DNA from: Dactylosporangium roseum
Lineage (GTDB): Bacteria; Actinomycetota; Actinomycetes; Mycobacteriales; Micromonosporaceae
DNA length: 64,000 bases
NCBI RefSeq assembly: GCF_025264685.1
Contig: NZ_CP073721.1
Location: 62,001 to 126,000, forward strand
Direction of reading: 5' to 3'
Part shown: in pieces, positions 1-8,817 of the stretch
How positions within the stretch are numbered: the stretch's first letter is position 1
Layout of the letters: the number at the start of each line of letters is the position of its first letter
Notes under the pieces: generated by a model
Databases searched by the model: none
What the model saw: the letters and a program-made list of their open reading frames with translations, nothing else
What the model was told of the DNA's origin: nothing
Made by a program: the position numbers and the translations under genes

Positions 1-347
1 TGCTGCTCGTCGAGCGCGGCCTGCGCGCCGCGATCAACGTGCGCGACTCCTTCGGGAAGCTGTTCGCCGGCGGCCTCGCGTTCACGCTGGGGTTGCAGGT
101 GTTCGTCATCGTGGGTGGCATCAGCCAGCTCATCCCGCTGACCGGGCAGACCACGCCGTTCCTCTCGGCGGGTGGCTCGTCATTGGTGGCCAACTGGCTG
201 CTGATCGGTCTGCTGCTACGAATCTCCGACGCGTCGCGCCGCCCGGCCGGTGGAGCCCCGTCGATCAACCTGGGTGGCGTTTCCACCGGCGGTGGTGGCG
301 GCGCCCCGGTCCAGATCAAAGAGCTGCCCACGGAGGTTGTGCGATGA
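1..347 (+). CDS. FtsW/RodA/SpoVE family glycosyltransferase, C-terminal part
   Basis: Only the last 114 codons are in the window; the reading frame enters at base 3. The visible part has two hydrophobic segments and the family signature [14 protein letters not shown], which is typical of SEDS peptidoglycan polymerases. These integral membrane enzymes polymerise lipid II with a partner class B PBP. The stop codon overlaps the ATG of the next gene (ATGA at 344-347), and that gene is the expected PBP partner. The glycine-rich tail after the last membrane segment is cytoplasmic and probably unstructured. FtsW and RodA cannot be told apart from this fragment; the mycobacterial gene at this position is called rodA. 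Confidence 0.9.
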   Translation, partial: LLVERGLRAAINVRDSFGKLFAGGLAFTLGLQVFVIVGGISQLIPLTGQTTPFLSAGGSSLVANWLLIGLLLRISDASRRPAGGAPSINLGGVSTGGGGGAPVQIKELPTEVVR

Positions 348-1864
348 ACGCCCCGCTGCGCCGGGTCGGCGTCGTGGCGCTTGTGCTGTTCGCGATGCTG
401 TTCGTCAACCTGAACTACCGCCAGGTGGTCAAGGCCGACGACTACCGGACCCACCCGCGCAACGGCCGGGTCCAGGCCAGCGAATACGAGCGCGCCCGTG
501 GAAAGATCGTCAACGCGCAGGGTATCGCCGTGGCCGATGCCCAGGAGACCAGCGACTCGCTGAAGTTCCTGCGGACCTATCCGCTGAAGGACCACTACGC
601 GCACGTCATCGGCTTCAAGCCGGTCAACCTCGGCGCGACCTCGCTGGAGAAGCTCAACAACGACTTCCTGACCGGCACCTCGGACAAGCAGGCGGCGGAT
701 CGCATCGCCGGCCTCTTCACCGGCAAGGAGCCGGCCGGCGGCAACGTGCTCCTGACGATCTCCAGGGCGGCGCAGGAAACGGCGTACACCCAACTCGGCA
801 CCAACAAGAAGGGCGCAAAGGTCGGGGCCGTCGTGGCGCTCGATCCGGCGACGGGCGCGGTCCTCGCCGAGGTGTCGATGCCGAGCTACGACCCCAACCT
901 GCTCAGCACGCACGACACCAACGGCGCTCTCGCGAACTACAACAAGCTGGACAAAGATCCCACCAAGCCGTTGCTCAACCGTGCGGTGTCGGAGGTCTAC
1001 CCACCCGGCTCGACCTTCAAGGTCATCACCTCGGCGGCCGCACTCAGTGCGGACTCGTCGCTCGGGCCCGACTCGGTCGTGCAGGGCGGCGAGTTCTACC
1101 AGCCGCCGCAGACCTCGACGTTTCGCATCAAGAACGCGCACGAGGGCATCTGCCCGGACAACATCACGCTCAAGCAGGCGCTCACCGTTTCGTGCAACAC
1201 CGTCTTCGCCCGGATGGGGGTCGAGCGGATCGGGGCCGACAAGCTCAAGTCGATGGCACAGTCCTTCGGCTTCGAGTCGGAACCTCGATTCATCGAGGAT
1301 CAGGATCGCAACTACTGCGGCATCGTGGCCAGTCACACCGGCTCGATGACCGGAGGTGCCGACAACCGCGTCGACCCGCCTGCCGTTGCTCAGTCGAGCA
1401 TCGGACAGCGCGAGGTGAAGATGTCTCCGCTGCAAGGCGCCATGATTGCGGCGACGGTTGCCAACGGCGGTCGCGAGATGCGGCCGTACGTGGTGGACCG
1501 TCTGCAAAACGCCGACCTCTCCAACGCCGACCGCACCGAACCCAAGGAACTGGGCCGCCCGATCAGCGGCGACGTCGCCGGCAAACTGCAGGACATGATG
1601 TTCGGTGTCGTCACCTCCCGGGACGGCACGGGCCGCAACGCCAACGTCTCCGGGTTGCAGGTGGGTGGTAAGACCGGAACCGCGGAAAACGGTGAGGATA
1701 CCGAGGACCACGGCTGGTTCATCGGCTTCGCACTGAAGGACGGCAAGCCGATCATCTCGGTCGCGGTGTTCCTCGAGCACGCCGGCCAGGGTGGCAGCGC
1801 GGAGGCGGCTCGCATCGCCGGTCAGGTCATGAAGGCATACGCGGACGAAAAGGGCATCCGATAA
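344..1864 (+). CDS. pbpA: Penicillin-binding protein A (class B PBP transpeptidase)
   Basis: The 506-residue protein has a short cytoplasmic start, one N-terminal membrane anchor (about residues 8-24), a dimerisation region and a transpeptidase domain. All three active-site motifs are visible: STFK (catalytic Ser near residue 222), SCN near 283 and KTG near 442. It cross-links peptidoglycan outside the membrane during division and growth. The start overlaps the stop of the FtsW/RodA gene and pknA follows 16 bases later, so the four genes probably form one transcript. In mycobacteria PbpA is a substrate of the kinase encoded next to it, which fits this arrangement. Confidence 0.95.
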   Translation: MNAPLRRVGVVALVLFAMLFVNLNYRQVVKADDYRTHPRNGRVQASEYERARGKIVNAQGIAVADAQETSDSLKFLRTYPLKDHYAHVIGFKPVNLGATSLEKLNNDFLTGTSDKQAADRIAGLFTGKEPAGGNVLLTISRAAQETAYTQLGTNKKGAKVGAVVALDPATGAVLAEVSMPSYDPNLLSTHDTNGALANYNKLDKDPTKPLLNRAVSEVYPPGSTFKVITSAAALSADSSLGPDSVVQGGEFYQPPQTSTFRIKNAHEGICPDNITLKQALTVSCNTVFARMGVERIGADKLKSMAQSFGFESEPRFIEDQDRNYCGIVASHTGSMTGGADNRVDPPAVAQSSIGQREVKMSPLQGAMIAATVANGGREMRPYVVDRLQNADLSNADRTEPKELGRPISGDVAGKLQDMMFGVVTSRDGTGRNANVSGLQVGGKTGTAENGEDTEDHGWFIGFALKDGKPIISVAVFLEHAGQGGSAEAARIAGQVMKAYADEKGIR

Positions 1865-1880
1865 CAATGAGGTGCGCGAC

Positions 1881-3587
1881 ATGTTGAGCGCCGGCACCAC
1901 GCTGGGCGGGCGTTACCGCTTGGACGAGCGCATCGCCGGTGGCGGTATGGGTGACGTGTGGCGCGGCACCGACGAGGTGCTCGGCCGCACCGTCGCGATC
2001 AAGGTCCTGCTGCCCGCGCTGCTTGAGGAGCCCGGTTTCGCCGAGCGCTTCCGGGGCGAGGCGCGCACGATGGCCACGATCAACCACCCCGGCGTCGTGG
2101 ACATCTACGACTATGGCAGCGAGAACGGCACGGCCTTCCTGATCATGGAGTACGTGGAGGGTGACGCGCTCTCCCGGACCCTGGCCCGGGTCGGCCGGCT
2201 GACCCCGGCGCGGGCCATGGCGCTGATCGCCCAGGCCGCCGACGCGCTGCACGCCGCGCACGAGAAGGGCATCGTCCACCGGGACGTGAAGCCCGGCAAC
2301 CTGCTCGTGCGCCCCAACGGCACGCTCGTGCTCACCGACTTCGGCATCGCCCGTTCGGCCGCGGTGGCGCAGTTGACCGCGGCCGGCTCGGTGCTCGGCA
2401 CCGCCTCGTACATCTCGCCCGAGCAGGCGTCCGGCGCGCAGGCGACGCCGCTGTCCGACGTCTACGCGCTGGGCGTCGTCGCCTACCAGTGCCTGTCCGG
2501 CCAGCGCCCGTTCGAGGGGGAGAACCCGCTCGAGATCGCGATGCGGCACGTCCGTGAGATGCCGCCGCCGCTGCCGTCCGACGTCCCGGCGTCGGCGGTG
2601 CAGTTGGTCGAACGGGCCATAGCGAAGGACCCGACCGCCCGCTGGCCGAGCGCCGCCGCGCTGGCGCAGGCCGCCCGCCGGGTGTCCGCGCAGCTCGGCG
2701 GCGGCACGGCCACGGGGCCCGCGGTGCCGCTCGTCGGACCGCCCGTCTCCGGCGCACCCGTCTCGCCGGTCTCCGGCGGCCCGTCCTACGGCCAGCCGAC
2801 GTCGGGTTCACCGATGTCGGGCCCGCCGGTCTCCGGCAGCCCGGTCTCGCCCGGTGCCGGCGGCACCCGCGTCATGCCGGGCGCCGCCATCCCGCCGCTG
2901 GCAGGCGCGGGCATGGCGGCCGCGGGTGGACACGCGGCCCGGGGTGCGGCGGGCGTGCCGCCACCGCCGCCCAGCGGCGACACCGCCACGTTCCTCGGCG
3001 GGACCGGCGGCTACCGGCCGCCGCCACCCCCGCCCGGTTCGGGCAGCCGCAGCGGCGGCAACCGCAACAACCTGGTGATCGTGGGTATCGCCGCGATCGT
3101 GCTGCTGGTCCTGATCGGCGTCGGCGGCATCTACCTGGCCACGCGAAACGGCGACTCGAACAACCAGGTCGCCAACGAAGGGCCGTCGACCGCCCCCACC
3201 TCAGCGTCGCCCACCCCGTCGGCGAAGGCGACCGGCAGGCTCGTGCCGGTCAACTGCAAGGTCGTCGGGCAGCAGAAGGCGTTCGTGGAGAACGACCTCA
3301 AGCGCAAGGGGTTCGACGTCAAGACTGTGGTCGACGAGACCGCCGAGCGCCCGCTTCCCAACACGATCACCAAGATCGAGCCGTGCGGCGAGGTGGCCCA
3401 GGGCAGTGAGATCACGCTGACGGTCAGTAAGGGTGTGGGCGGTCCGGGGAACAAGAACAGCTCGGCGCCCGCGCCGGGCAACTCGCCGAGCGGCGGCTCG
3501 GACGACAGGTCGCCCGAGCCGAACGGCAGCGCGACGTCGTGCCCGCCCGGCAAGGTGCTCGTGAACGGCGCGTGCGTCGGCGCATAG
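1881..3587 (+). CDS. pknA: Serine/threonine protein kinase with one PASTA domain (PknA position)
   Basis: The protein has 568 residues. The kinase domain covers about residues 10-270 with the glycine loop GGGMGDV, the VAIK lysine, HRDVKPGN, DFG and SPEQ motifs. A long Pro/Gly/Ser-rich linker follows, then one membrane segment (about 400-423) and an extracellular tail with one PASTA-like repeat (about 455-520). Mycobacterial PknA lacks PASTA domains, so the single repeat is a lineage difference. The ATG at 1881 is chosen because GAGGTG lies five bases upstream; a GTG at 1872 is in frame. Its likely role is phosphorylation of division and cell-wall proteins together with PknB. Confidence 0.92.
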   Translation: MLSAGTTLGGRYRLDERIAGGGMGDVWRGTDEVLGRTVAIKVLLPALLEEPGFAERFRGEARTMATINHPGVVDIYDYGSENGTAFLIMEYVEGDALSRTLARVGRLTPARAMALIAQAADALHAAHEKGIVHRDVKPGNLLVRPNGTLVLTDFGIARSAAVAQLTAAGSVLGTASYISPEQASGAQATPLSDVYALGVVAYQCLSGQRPFEGENPLEIAMRHVREMPPPLPSDVPASAVQLVERAIAKDPTARWPSAAALAQAARRVSAQLGGGTATGPAVPLVGPPVSGAPVSPVSGGPSYGQPTSGSPMSGPPVSGSPVSPGAGGTRVMPGAAIPPLAGAGMAAAGGHAARGAAGVPPPPPSGDTATFLGGTGGYRPPPPPPGSGSRSGGNRNNLVIVGIAAIVLLVLIGVGGIYLATRNGDSNNQVANEGPSTAPTSASPTPSAKATGRLVPVNCKVVGQQKAFVENDLKRKGFDVKTVVDETAERPLPNTITKIEPCGEVAQGSEITLTVSKGVGGPGNKNSSAPAPGNSPSGGSDDRSPEPNGSATSCPPGKVLVNGACVGA

Positions 3588-3660
3588 CCGGAGTGGCCGG
3601 AATGGGTTCTCGTCGCAAGACGTGGCAAGGTAAGAGCCGATGACCGAAGGACGACACGAC

Positions 3661-5391
3661 ATGACCGCCCAGCCGCGCCTCCTCGGCGGCCGTTACCAGG
3701 TCGGGGAGCTGCTCGGCTATGGCGGCATGGCCGAGGTCCACCGAGGTCGTGACCTGCGCCTCGGCCGCGACGTCGCGATCAAGACCCTCCGGACCGACCT
3801 CGCCCGCGACGCCACCTTCCAGTTGCGGTTCCGCAGGGAGGCGCAGAACGCCGCCTCCCTCAACCACCCCGCGATCGTCGCCGTCTATGACACCGGCGAG
3901 GAGCGCGGTCCGGCGGGCGAGGAACTGCCCTACATCGTCATGGAGTTCGTCAACGGCCGCACCCTCAAGGAGGTGCTCGCGGCCGAGGGACGGCTCATGC
4001 CCCGGCGGGCCTTGGAGATCACCGCGGACATCTGCGCCGCGCTGGAGTTCAGCCACCGGCACGGCATCATCCACCGTGACATCAAGCCGGGCAACGTGAT
4101 GCTCACGCAGACCGGCCAGGTCAAGGTCATGGACTTCGGCATCGCCCGGGCCCTGGCCAGCGGCGCGACGACGATGACGCAGACGTCGGCCGTGATCGGC
4201 ACCGCGCAGTATCTCTCCCCGGAGCAGGCCCGCGGCGAGCCGGTCGACGCCCGCAGTGACGTCTACGCCACCGGCTGTGTGCTCTTCGAGCTGCTCTGCG
4301 GCCACCCGCCGTTCGTGGGGGACAACCCGGTGTCGGTGGCCTACCAGCATGTCCGTGAGGACCCGCGGCCGCCGAGCACGAGCAATCGCGACGTCACACC
4401 CGAGATCGACGCCGTGGTCCTCAAGGCGCTCGCGAAGAACCCGCTGAACCGGTATCAGAGCGCCGGCGAGATGCGGGCCGACGTCCTGCGCGCGGCCGCT
4501 GGCCGGCCGGTGTCCGCACCCCCGGTGATGACCGAGGACGAGATGGCGACGGTGCTGGCGGCGCAGACCGCCTACCGGCCACCGCCCGTCTCGCGGCAGC
4601 CGTCCCGGGCCGCCCAGCGGCAGAAGCGGAAGACCTCCACCGGGGTTGTTGTGGCGCTCACCACACTGGCGCTGCTCGCGGTCGCCGCATTGTCGATCGG
4701 GTTCTATCTCGCCAACCAGGATCCGCTGGCCCGGGTGCCCGACCTGACCGGCCGGACCGAGGCCGAGGCCGCCAACGCGCTGCGCCAGGTGAACCTCCAG
4801 GGCGACCCGCATCCCGGCCCCAACGAGAATTGTCAGCCCGGGGTGATCGTCAAGCAGAGCCCGCTGGCCAACACCCAGGTCAAGCAGGGCACGCAGATCG
4901 ACTATGACGTCTGCGGCCAGCCGACGCTGCTGTCGGTGCCGCCCCTGATCCGGCTGACCGAGGAGCAGGCGAAGCAGACGCTGCAGACCTTGAACCTCAA
5001 GTCCGAGTCCGTGCAGACGGACAGCTACGAGAAGAAGGGCGAGGTCGTCGGCAGCGAACCGCAGGCCGGCACCCAGGTCAAGCCCGGTGACACGGTGAAG
5101 ATCTTCATCTCGAAGAACAACCAGGCGCTCATGCCGGAGGTGGCCGGCAAGTCGCCCGAGGACGCCCGCCAGCAGTTGGAGGACGCCGGCTTCACCAACA
5201 TCGCCACCGAGCCGAGCGAGGTCACCGACCCGGACAAGGCCGGCGTCGTGTTGAACTCCAACAAGGCGACCGGCAAGGCCGTGCTGAAGACCGACCGGAT
5301 CGTCCTGCGGGTCGGCAAGCTGGTTGACAATGGGCCGCCGACCCCGTCCGGGTCGGTGAAGCCGAGCAACACCGCCTCACCCAACGGCTGA
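3661..5391 (+). CDS. pknB: Serine/threonine protein kinase PknB with three PASTA domains
   Basis: The 576-residue receptor kinase has a kinase domain at about 10-270 (GYGGMAEV, AIK, HRDIKPGN, DFG) and an activation loop TMTQTSAVIGTAQY, closely like that of mycobacterial PknB with its phosphorylated threonines. One membrane segment lies near residue 328-350. Three PASTA repeats follow, which bind muropeptides or lipid II outside the cell. The ATG at 3661 aligns with known PknB starts and has GAAGGA eight bases upstream; an in-frame ATG at 3640 is possible. It is the last gene of the ftsW/rodA-pbpA-pknA-pknB operon and converges on the amidotransferase gene. Confidence 0.95.
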   Translation: MTAQPRLLGGRYQVGELLGYGGMAEVHRGRDLRLGRDVAIKTLRTDLARDATFQLRFRREAQNAASLNHPAIVAVYDTGEERGPAGEELPYIVMEFVNGRTLKEVLAAEGRLMPRRALEITADICAALEFSHRHGIIHRDIKPGNVMLTQTGQVKVMDFGIARALASGATTMTQTSAVIGTAQYLSPEQARGEPVDARSDVYATGCVLFELLCGHPPFVGDNPVSVAYQHVREDPRPPSTSNRDVTPEIDAVVLKALAKNPLNRYQSAGEMRADVLRAAAGRPVSAPPVMTEDEMATVLAAQTAYRPPPVSRQPSRAAQRQKRKTSTGVVVALTTLALLAVAALSIGFYLANQDPLARVPDLTGRTEAEAANALRQVNLQGDPHPGPNENCQPGVIVKQSPLANTQVKQGTQIDYDVCGQPTLLSVPPLIRLTEEQAKQTLQTLNLKSESVQTDSYEKKGEVVGSEPQAGTQVKPGDTVKIFISKNNQALMPEVAGKSPEDARQQLEDAGFTNIATEPSEVTDPDKAGVVLNSNKATGKAVLKTDRIVLRVGKLVDNGPPTPSGSVKPSNTASPNG

Positions 5392-5410
5392 TCCACTACT
5401 ACCGTGCGTG

Positions 5411-5451
5411 CCCTGTGGATAACTGGCTAGTTATCCACAGGGTTGTGCACA
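5411..5451. promoter_or_regulatory. Inverted pair of DnaA boxes in the pknB/amidotransferase intergenic gap
   Basis: Two perfect TTATCCACA boxes lie head to head (5414-5422 on the minus strand, 5431-5439 on the plus strand) inside a 14-bp perfect stem (5411-5424 with 5429-5442, loop four bases). A third near-match, TTGTGCACA, is at 5443-5451. The stem lies between convergent genes, so it could also end transcription in both directions, but there is no T tract. DnaA binding is inferred from the consensus only. Confidence 0.6.
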
Positions 5452-5464
5452 GCCTCTTCCCGAC

Positions 5465-6121
5465 TTATCCCGCAAATGCGGCAATCCGCCGCGCTTCGAC
5501 CTCGGCGACCAGATCGGGTGCCTTCTCCAGTGCGTCCGGCAGGCCGCACGAGGCGAGCCAGTTCGCGAGCATCTGATGCCCGCCCTGGGTCAGCACCGAC
5601 TCGGGGTGGAACTGCACACCCTCGATCGGCAGCTCGCGGTGCCGCATCGCCATGACGACCCCGGACTCGGTCCGGCCGGTCACCTCGATCTCCGGCGGAA
5701 GCGTCGACTCGACGACGGCGAGGGAGTGGTACCGCGTGGCGATGAACGGATCGGGCAGGCCCGCCAGCACGCCCCGGCCGTCGTGGGTCACCAGCGACGT
5801 CTTGCCGTGCAGCAGCTCGGGGGCTCGGGTCACGGTGGCCCCGAACGCCGCCCCGAACGCCTGGTGACCCAGGCAGACACCGAAGATCGGCAACTTCCCC
5901 GCGTATTCCTCGATGACCGCCATACAGATCCCGGCGCGTTCGGGCGTGCCGGGCCCCGGTGAGAGCAGCACGCCGGCCGGGTCGGTCGCACCGACCTCGC
6001 GCACGCTGATCTCGTCGTTGCGCCGGACGTCGCACTCGACGCCGAGCTGGCCGAGGTATTGGACGAGGTTGAAGACGAAGGAGTCGTAGTTGTCGATGAC
6101 GAGGACGTGCAAATCGGTCAC
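5465..6121 (-). CDS. pabA: Class I glutamine amidotransferase, anthranilate/aminodeoxychorismate synthase component II
   Basis: The 218-residue protein has the full TrpG/PabA pattern: IDNYDSF near the N terminus, LLSPGPGTP, the nucleophile loop GVCLGHQ, and the catalytic HPES motif late in the chain. It hydrolyses glutamine and passes ammonia to a TrpE- or PabB-type synthase. No such partner is nearby. The mycobacterial gene in the same place next to pknB is annotated trpG, and one protein may serve both tryptophan and folate pathways. The GTG start at 6121 directly abuts the stop of the upstream small membrane protein gene, so the two are probably translationally coupled. Confidence 0.88.
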   Translation of the reverse strand: MTDLHVLVIDNYDSFVFNLVQYLGQLGVECDVRRNDEISVREVGATDPAGVLLSPGPGTPERAGICMAVIEEYAGKLPIFGVCLGHQAFGAAFGATVTRAPELLHGKTSLVTHDGRGVLAGLPDPFIATRYHSLAVVESTLPPEIEVTGRTESGVVMAMRHRELPIEGVQFHPESVLTQGGHQMLANWLASCGLPDALEKAPDLVAEVEARRIAAFAG

Positions 6122-6391
6122 CTAGCTCGGTAGCACTTGCGGGGCACTGCGGGTCGGCGCGGAACCGGTGGCGGCTGGGCTCAGGGGTGCGCCGGTCGGC
6201 TGCGGCGGCAGCGGGTCGCCGCCCGGGTCGGTCGTCTCCACCTGCACGTCGTCGAAGGGCAGCAGCGGCTCGACGGCGGGAAACACCTGATACCACAACA
6301 GTGCCCCGACGGCGCCGGCCAGCACCACCGAGACGAGTGCCTTGAGCTGCCACTGCTTGAAGGGGATGTGTCGCCAGATCCATCCGTACAT
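6122..6391 (-). CDS. Small single-pass membrane protein, unknown function
   Basis: The 89-residue product has a basic and aromatic N terminus, one membrane segment at about residues 18-34, and a Pro/Thr/Ser-rich tail that should lie outside the cell. It sits four bases after the sortase gene and immediately before the amidotransferase gene on the same strand, so it belongs to the operon. I recognise no named family. The tail has no LPXTG-type sorting signal, so it is probably not a sortase substrate; an accessory role to the sortase is a guess from position. Confidence 0.75.
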   Translation of the reverse strand: MYGWIWRHIPFKQWQLKALVSVVLAGAVGALLWYQVFPAVEPLLPFDDVQVETTDPGGDPLPPQPTGAPLSPAATGSAPTRSAPQVLPS

Positions 6392-6395
6392 CGGC

Positions 6396-7394
6396 TCAGC
6401 CCTTCAGCTCGGTCGGGTCGCCCTCGGCGACCGGCTGGCTGCGCTTGAGCTCGGCGTGCACCACGAGACGCTGGTAGTTGTTGTACTTCGGGTTGCACGT
6501 GGTCATCGTGAGCAGCGCCTTGGTCGGCGTCTCGCCGGGCTTGCCGGGCACCGCCGCCACCACCTGCACCGCCGTCGGCAGCACGATCTCCTGGCTGGCC
6601 ACGCGGTACACGTACCAGGTGTCGGCGGTCTTGATGACCACCGGATCGCCGGGCTTGAGCTTGTCGAGGTCCCACCAGATGGCGGGCGTGCGGTGGCCGG
6701 CCATCGAGAAGTTGCCGATCTGGCCGGGCATCGCCGTGTCCGGGTAATGGCCCGGCGCGTAGCGGATGTCGGCCGGGGTCACGCCCTGGACGATGGCCCA
6801 CTTCTTCTTCAGCTTCGGGATGTGCACCGAGGCGATGACCGCGCCGTTCGGCGGCTTCGCCACCTGGGCCGGCGGCCCGGGCGCCGAGACCGTGGGGGTG
6901 GGCTCCGGTTGTGCCCACTGTTGCTCGAGCTGGCGGTTGAGCTCGTCCTGGTGCGCGTCCACGATGGCCGACTTGCCCCAGACCTCGTAGCCGGCGAACA
7001 GCAGCACGATGAGACCGAACGTGATGAGCAGCTCACCGGTGCCGCGGCTGACCGCGCGCACCACGGTGCCGAACGTAGTCCTCGTATATTCCGAATACAC
7101 GCTGCGATAACCCTCCTCGGTACGGACCGGGCGCAGCGGGACGACCGTGACCCCCTTGTCTTCCGGGGGCTCGTCCTCCGCGTCCGGCATGGCCTGAGGG
7201 GTGGCAGCCGGTTGTGTGTCGGTGACTTTCGGCAGCACCGTGGTGGCGGGTTCCTCGCTCACCGGGTGCCGCGGGGATTGGTCGAATCGCGGGATGATCG
7301 CGGTCGCGTCCTCGGGCGGGACACGGGGGATCACGCGGGTCGCGATGTCGTCCTGGTCGAGGGCGCGGTGGCGGGGGCGGTGATGCATTTCCAC
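6396..7394 (-). CDS. Class E sortase
   Basis: This is a 332-residue membrane transpeptidase. The N-terminal 110 residues are cytoplasmic and acidic/proline-rich, followed by one membrane segment (about 125-145) and the sortase domain. The three catalytic residues are visible: His in SMAGHR, Cys in the motif TMTTCNP and Arg in YQRLVVHA. Class E enzymes of high-GC Actinobacteria cut LAXTG-type signals to anchor proteins to the wall. The gene starts with GTG four bases after the DUF881 gene. A sortase near pknB and crgA is a recurring arrangement in actinobacteria. No obvious substrate gene is in the window. Confidence 0.9.
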   Translation of the reverse strand: MEMHHRPRHRALDQDDIATRVIPRVPPEDATAIIPRFDQSPRHPVSEEPATTVLPKVTDTQPAATPQAMPDAEDEPPEDKGVTVVPLRPVRTEEGYRSVYSEYTRTTFGTVVRAVSRGTGELLITFGLIVLLFAGYEVWGKSAIVDAHQDELNRQLEQQWAQPEPTPTVSAPGPPAQVAKPPNGAVIASVHIPKLKKKWAIVQGVTPADIRYAPGHYPDTAMPGQIGNFSMAGHRTPAIWWDLDKLKPGDPVVIKTADTWYVYRVASQEIVLPTAVQVVAAVPGKPGETPTKALLTMTTCNPKYNNYQRLVVHAELKRSQPVAEGDPTELKG

Positions 7395-7398
7395 AGCG

Positions 7399-8211
7399 CT
7401 ACGACCCGGTGCGGGCAGAGCGCAGCGCCGTGGAACCGTCGTATGCTCCGGCCTGCACGTCTGCCTCCACTCTGACCTGGTAACCGAGCCCGAAGTTGTC
7501 CGCGGCCTCCTTGAACAACCGGACCCCTTCCGCCTCGTCGAGGGAGTGCTGGAGGCGCGCCTGGTCGCCGATGGCGGCGATCTCGAACGGGGGCGAGTAG
7601 ACCTGACCGTCGAGCAGAAGGGTGTTACCGACGCAGCGTACCGCGCTGGTGGCGATCACCCGGACGCCCATGAGCGTCATGGCTTCGGCGCCGCCGGCCC
7701 AGAGCGCATTGACCACCGCCTGTACATCCTGCTGGTGAACGACCAGGTCGTCGGGTGTGGCACCGGCCGGTCGACTGCCGTCGGGACGGCGCGGTGCGTC
7801 GTCGAGCACGACCACGACCCCGGGTCCGTGCACGGCGGTCAGTCCGGCCGCCGCCTGCTGGTCGTTGCCGCGACGACGCTGCGCGTCGACCCGGTCGTCG
7901 GCGCCGGCCTGTTGCTGCTGTTGTGCGTCGATCGCGGCGCGCAGCCGACCGGCCCGGTCGCGGCCTGCGGCGATCTCCTGCTTACGCTCGCTGATGAGGT
8001 TGGTCAACTCGGGCCGGCGGTCCTCGCGCAGATCGGTGCCCTGGGCGGTGGCGGCGGTCAGTGAGAACAGCATTCCGGCTGCAGCCAGGACCACCGGCGT
8101 CAGTACTGACCAGGCAAAACCGTGCTTACGGTGACGGCGAGGTAGCATAGCGCTACCGAGGCGGCGAAAGGCGCGAGCCCACGAGGAGTCGCCTGATGTG
8201 TACTCCACCAC
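7399..8211 (-). CDS. DUF881 family membrane-anchored protein
   Basis: The 270-residue protein has a basic cytoplasmic start, one membrane segment (about residues 33-55), a coiled-coil-like stretch rich in Arg/Gln/Ala (about 70-120), and the DUF881 core with GPGVVVVLDDAP and NALWAGGAEAMTLMG. Rv0012, between crgA and trpG in Mycobacterium tuberculosis, is the positional counterpart. The family is often linked to division genes but its biochemical role is not established. The GTG start has GGGAGGGG just upstream. It is the first gene of the minus-strand operon and is divergent from crgA. Confidence 0.88.
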   Translation of the reverse strand: MVEYTSGDSSWARAFRRLGSAMLPRRHRKHGFAWSVLTPVVLAAAGMLFSLTAATAQGTDLREDRRPELTNLISERKQEIAAGRDRAGRLRAAIDAQQQQQAGADDRVDAQRRRGNDQQAAAGLTAVHGPGVVVVLDDAPRRPDGSRPAGATPDDLVVHQQDVQAVVNALWAGGAEAMTLMGVRVIATSAVRCVGNTLLLDGQVYSPPFEIAAIGDQARLQHSLDEAEGVRLFKEAADNFGLGYQVRVEADVQAGAYDGSTALRSARTGS

Positions 8212-8238
8212 GACCCCTCCCCGCGCGCGCGTGCCGAC

Positions 8239-8267
8239 TTGACTACGCTAGCCGTAGAACATTATTC
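8239..8267 (+). promoter_or_regulatory. Possible sigma-70-type promoter upstream of crgA
   Basis: TTGACT at 8239-8244 is followed 17 bases later by TTATTC at 8262-8267. It lies in the divergent gap between the DUF881 gene and crgA, about 70 bases before the crgA start. The match is partial and a start site nearer to crgA (TAGTGT at 8304) is also possible. Confidence 0.35.
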
Positions 8268-8338
8268 AGGCCGACGCTGGCGGAGGTGGCGGCGTCACAT
8301 GGATAGTGTTGACCAGACAACCCCTCCAGGAGAGCGCC

Positions 8339-8623
8339 GTGCCGAAGTCGACAGTTCGGAAGAAGAAGGTCTACACGCCGCCGGCGGAGCTGCGTCCGCA
8401 GGAAACGGCGGCGGTCAAGCGCCGGCCGAGTCCGGCCTGGGTGCCCACCCTGGCGGTGGGTCTGGTCGTGGTCGGCATCGTGTGGCTGGTGGCCTACTAC
8501 CTCACACAGGGCTTCTTCGATGTGGAGGCATTCTCCGCGCTGGCCAAGCTGGAGTACTGGAACCTGGCCATCGGCTTCGGGTTCCTCGTGGCGTCGCTCG
8601 CCGTGTTCTCCAAGTGGCGTTGA
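8339..8623 (+). CDS. crgA: Cell division protein CrgA
   Basis: The 94-residue protein has a basic N terminus beginning with PKSTVRKKK and two membrane segments (about residues 38-58 and 70-90), the family's size and layout. CrgA is a small divisome protein in mycobacteria and an inhibitor of FtsZ ring formation in streptomycetes. The GTG at 8339 is chosen over the upstream in-frame GTG at 8306 because AGGAGAG is at 8328-8334. It is monocistronic, divergent from the DUF881 operon and followed by a strong hairpin. Confidence 0.93.
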   Translation: MPKSTVRKKKVYTPPAELRPQETAAVKRRPSPAWVPTLAVGLVVVGIVWLVAYYLTQGFFDVEAFSALAKLEYWNLAIGFGFLVASLAVFSKWR

Positions 8624-8641
8624 TCGACCGTTGATCCGTGC

Positions 8642-8666
8642 TCGCCCCCTCGGTCCGAGGGGGCGA
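8642..8666 (+). terminator. Hairpin after crgA
   Basis: A near-perfect GC-rich stem (TCGCCCCCTCG with CGAGGGGGCGA) begins 19 bases after the crgA stop. There is no T tract, which is common for terminators in high-GC actinobacteria. Confidence 0.6.
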
Positions 8667-8817
8667 ATGCGTCACAACTTGCGGTGTCGCCATCTGGCTG
8701 TGCTTTTCGGTGTCCTAGCGTGTGCTGCGACCAACTTCACGTTACTCGCGGGTAACTAGAAGTACTAAGGTTTCGGTACATCGCTCTTGAGGCGTCGGCA
8801 GTGTTGGAGGCATCGGC

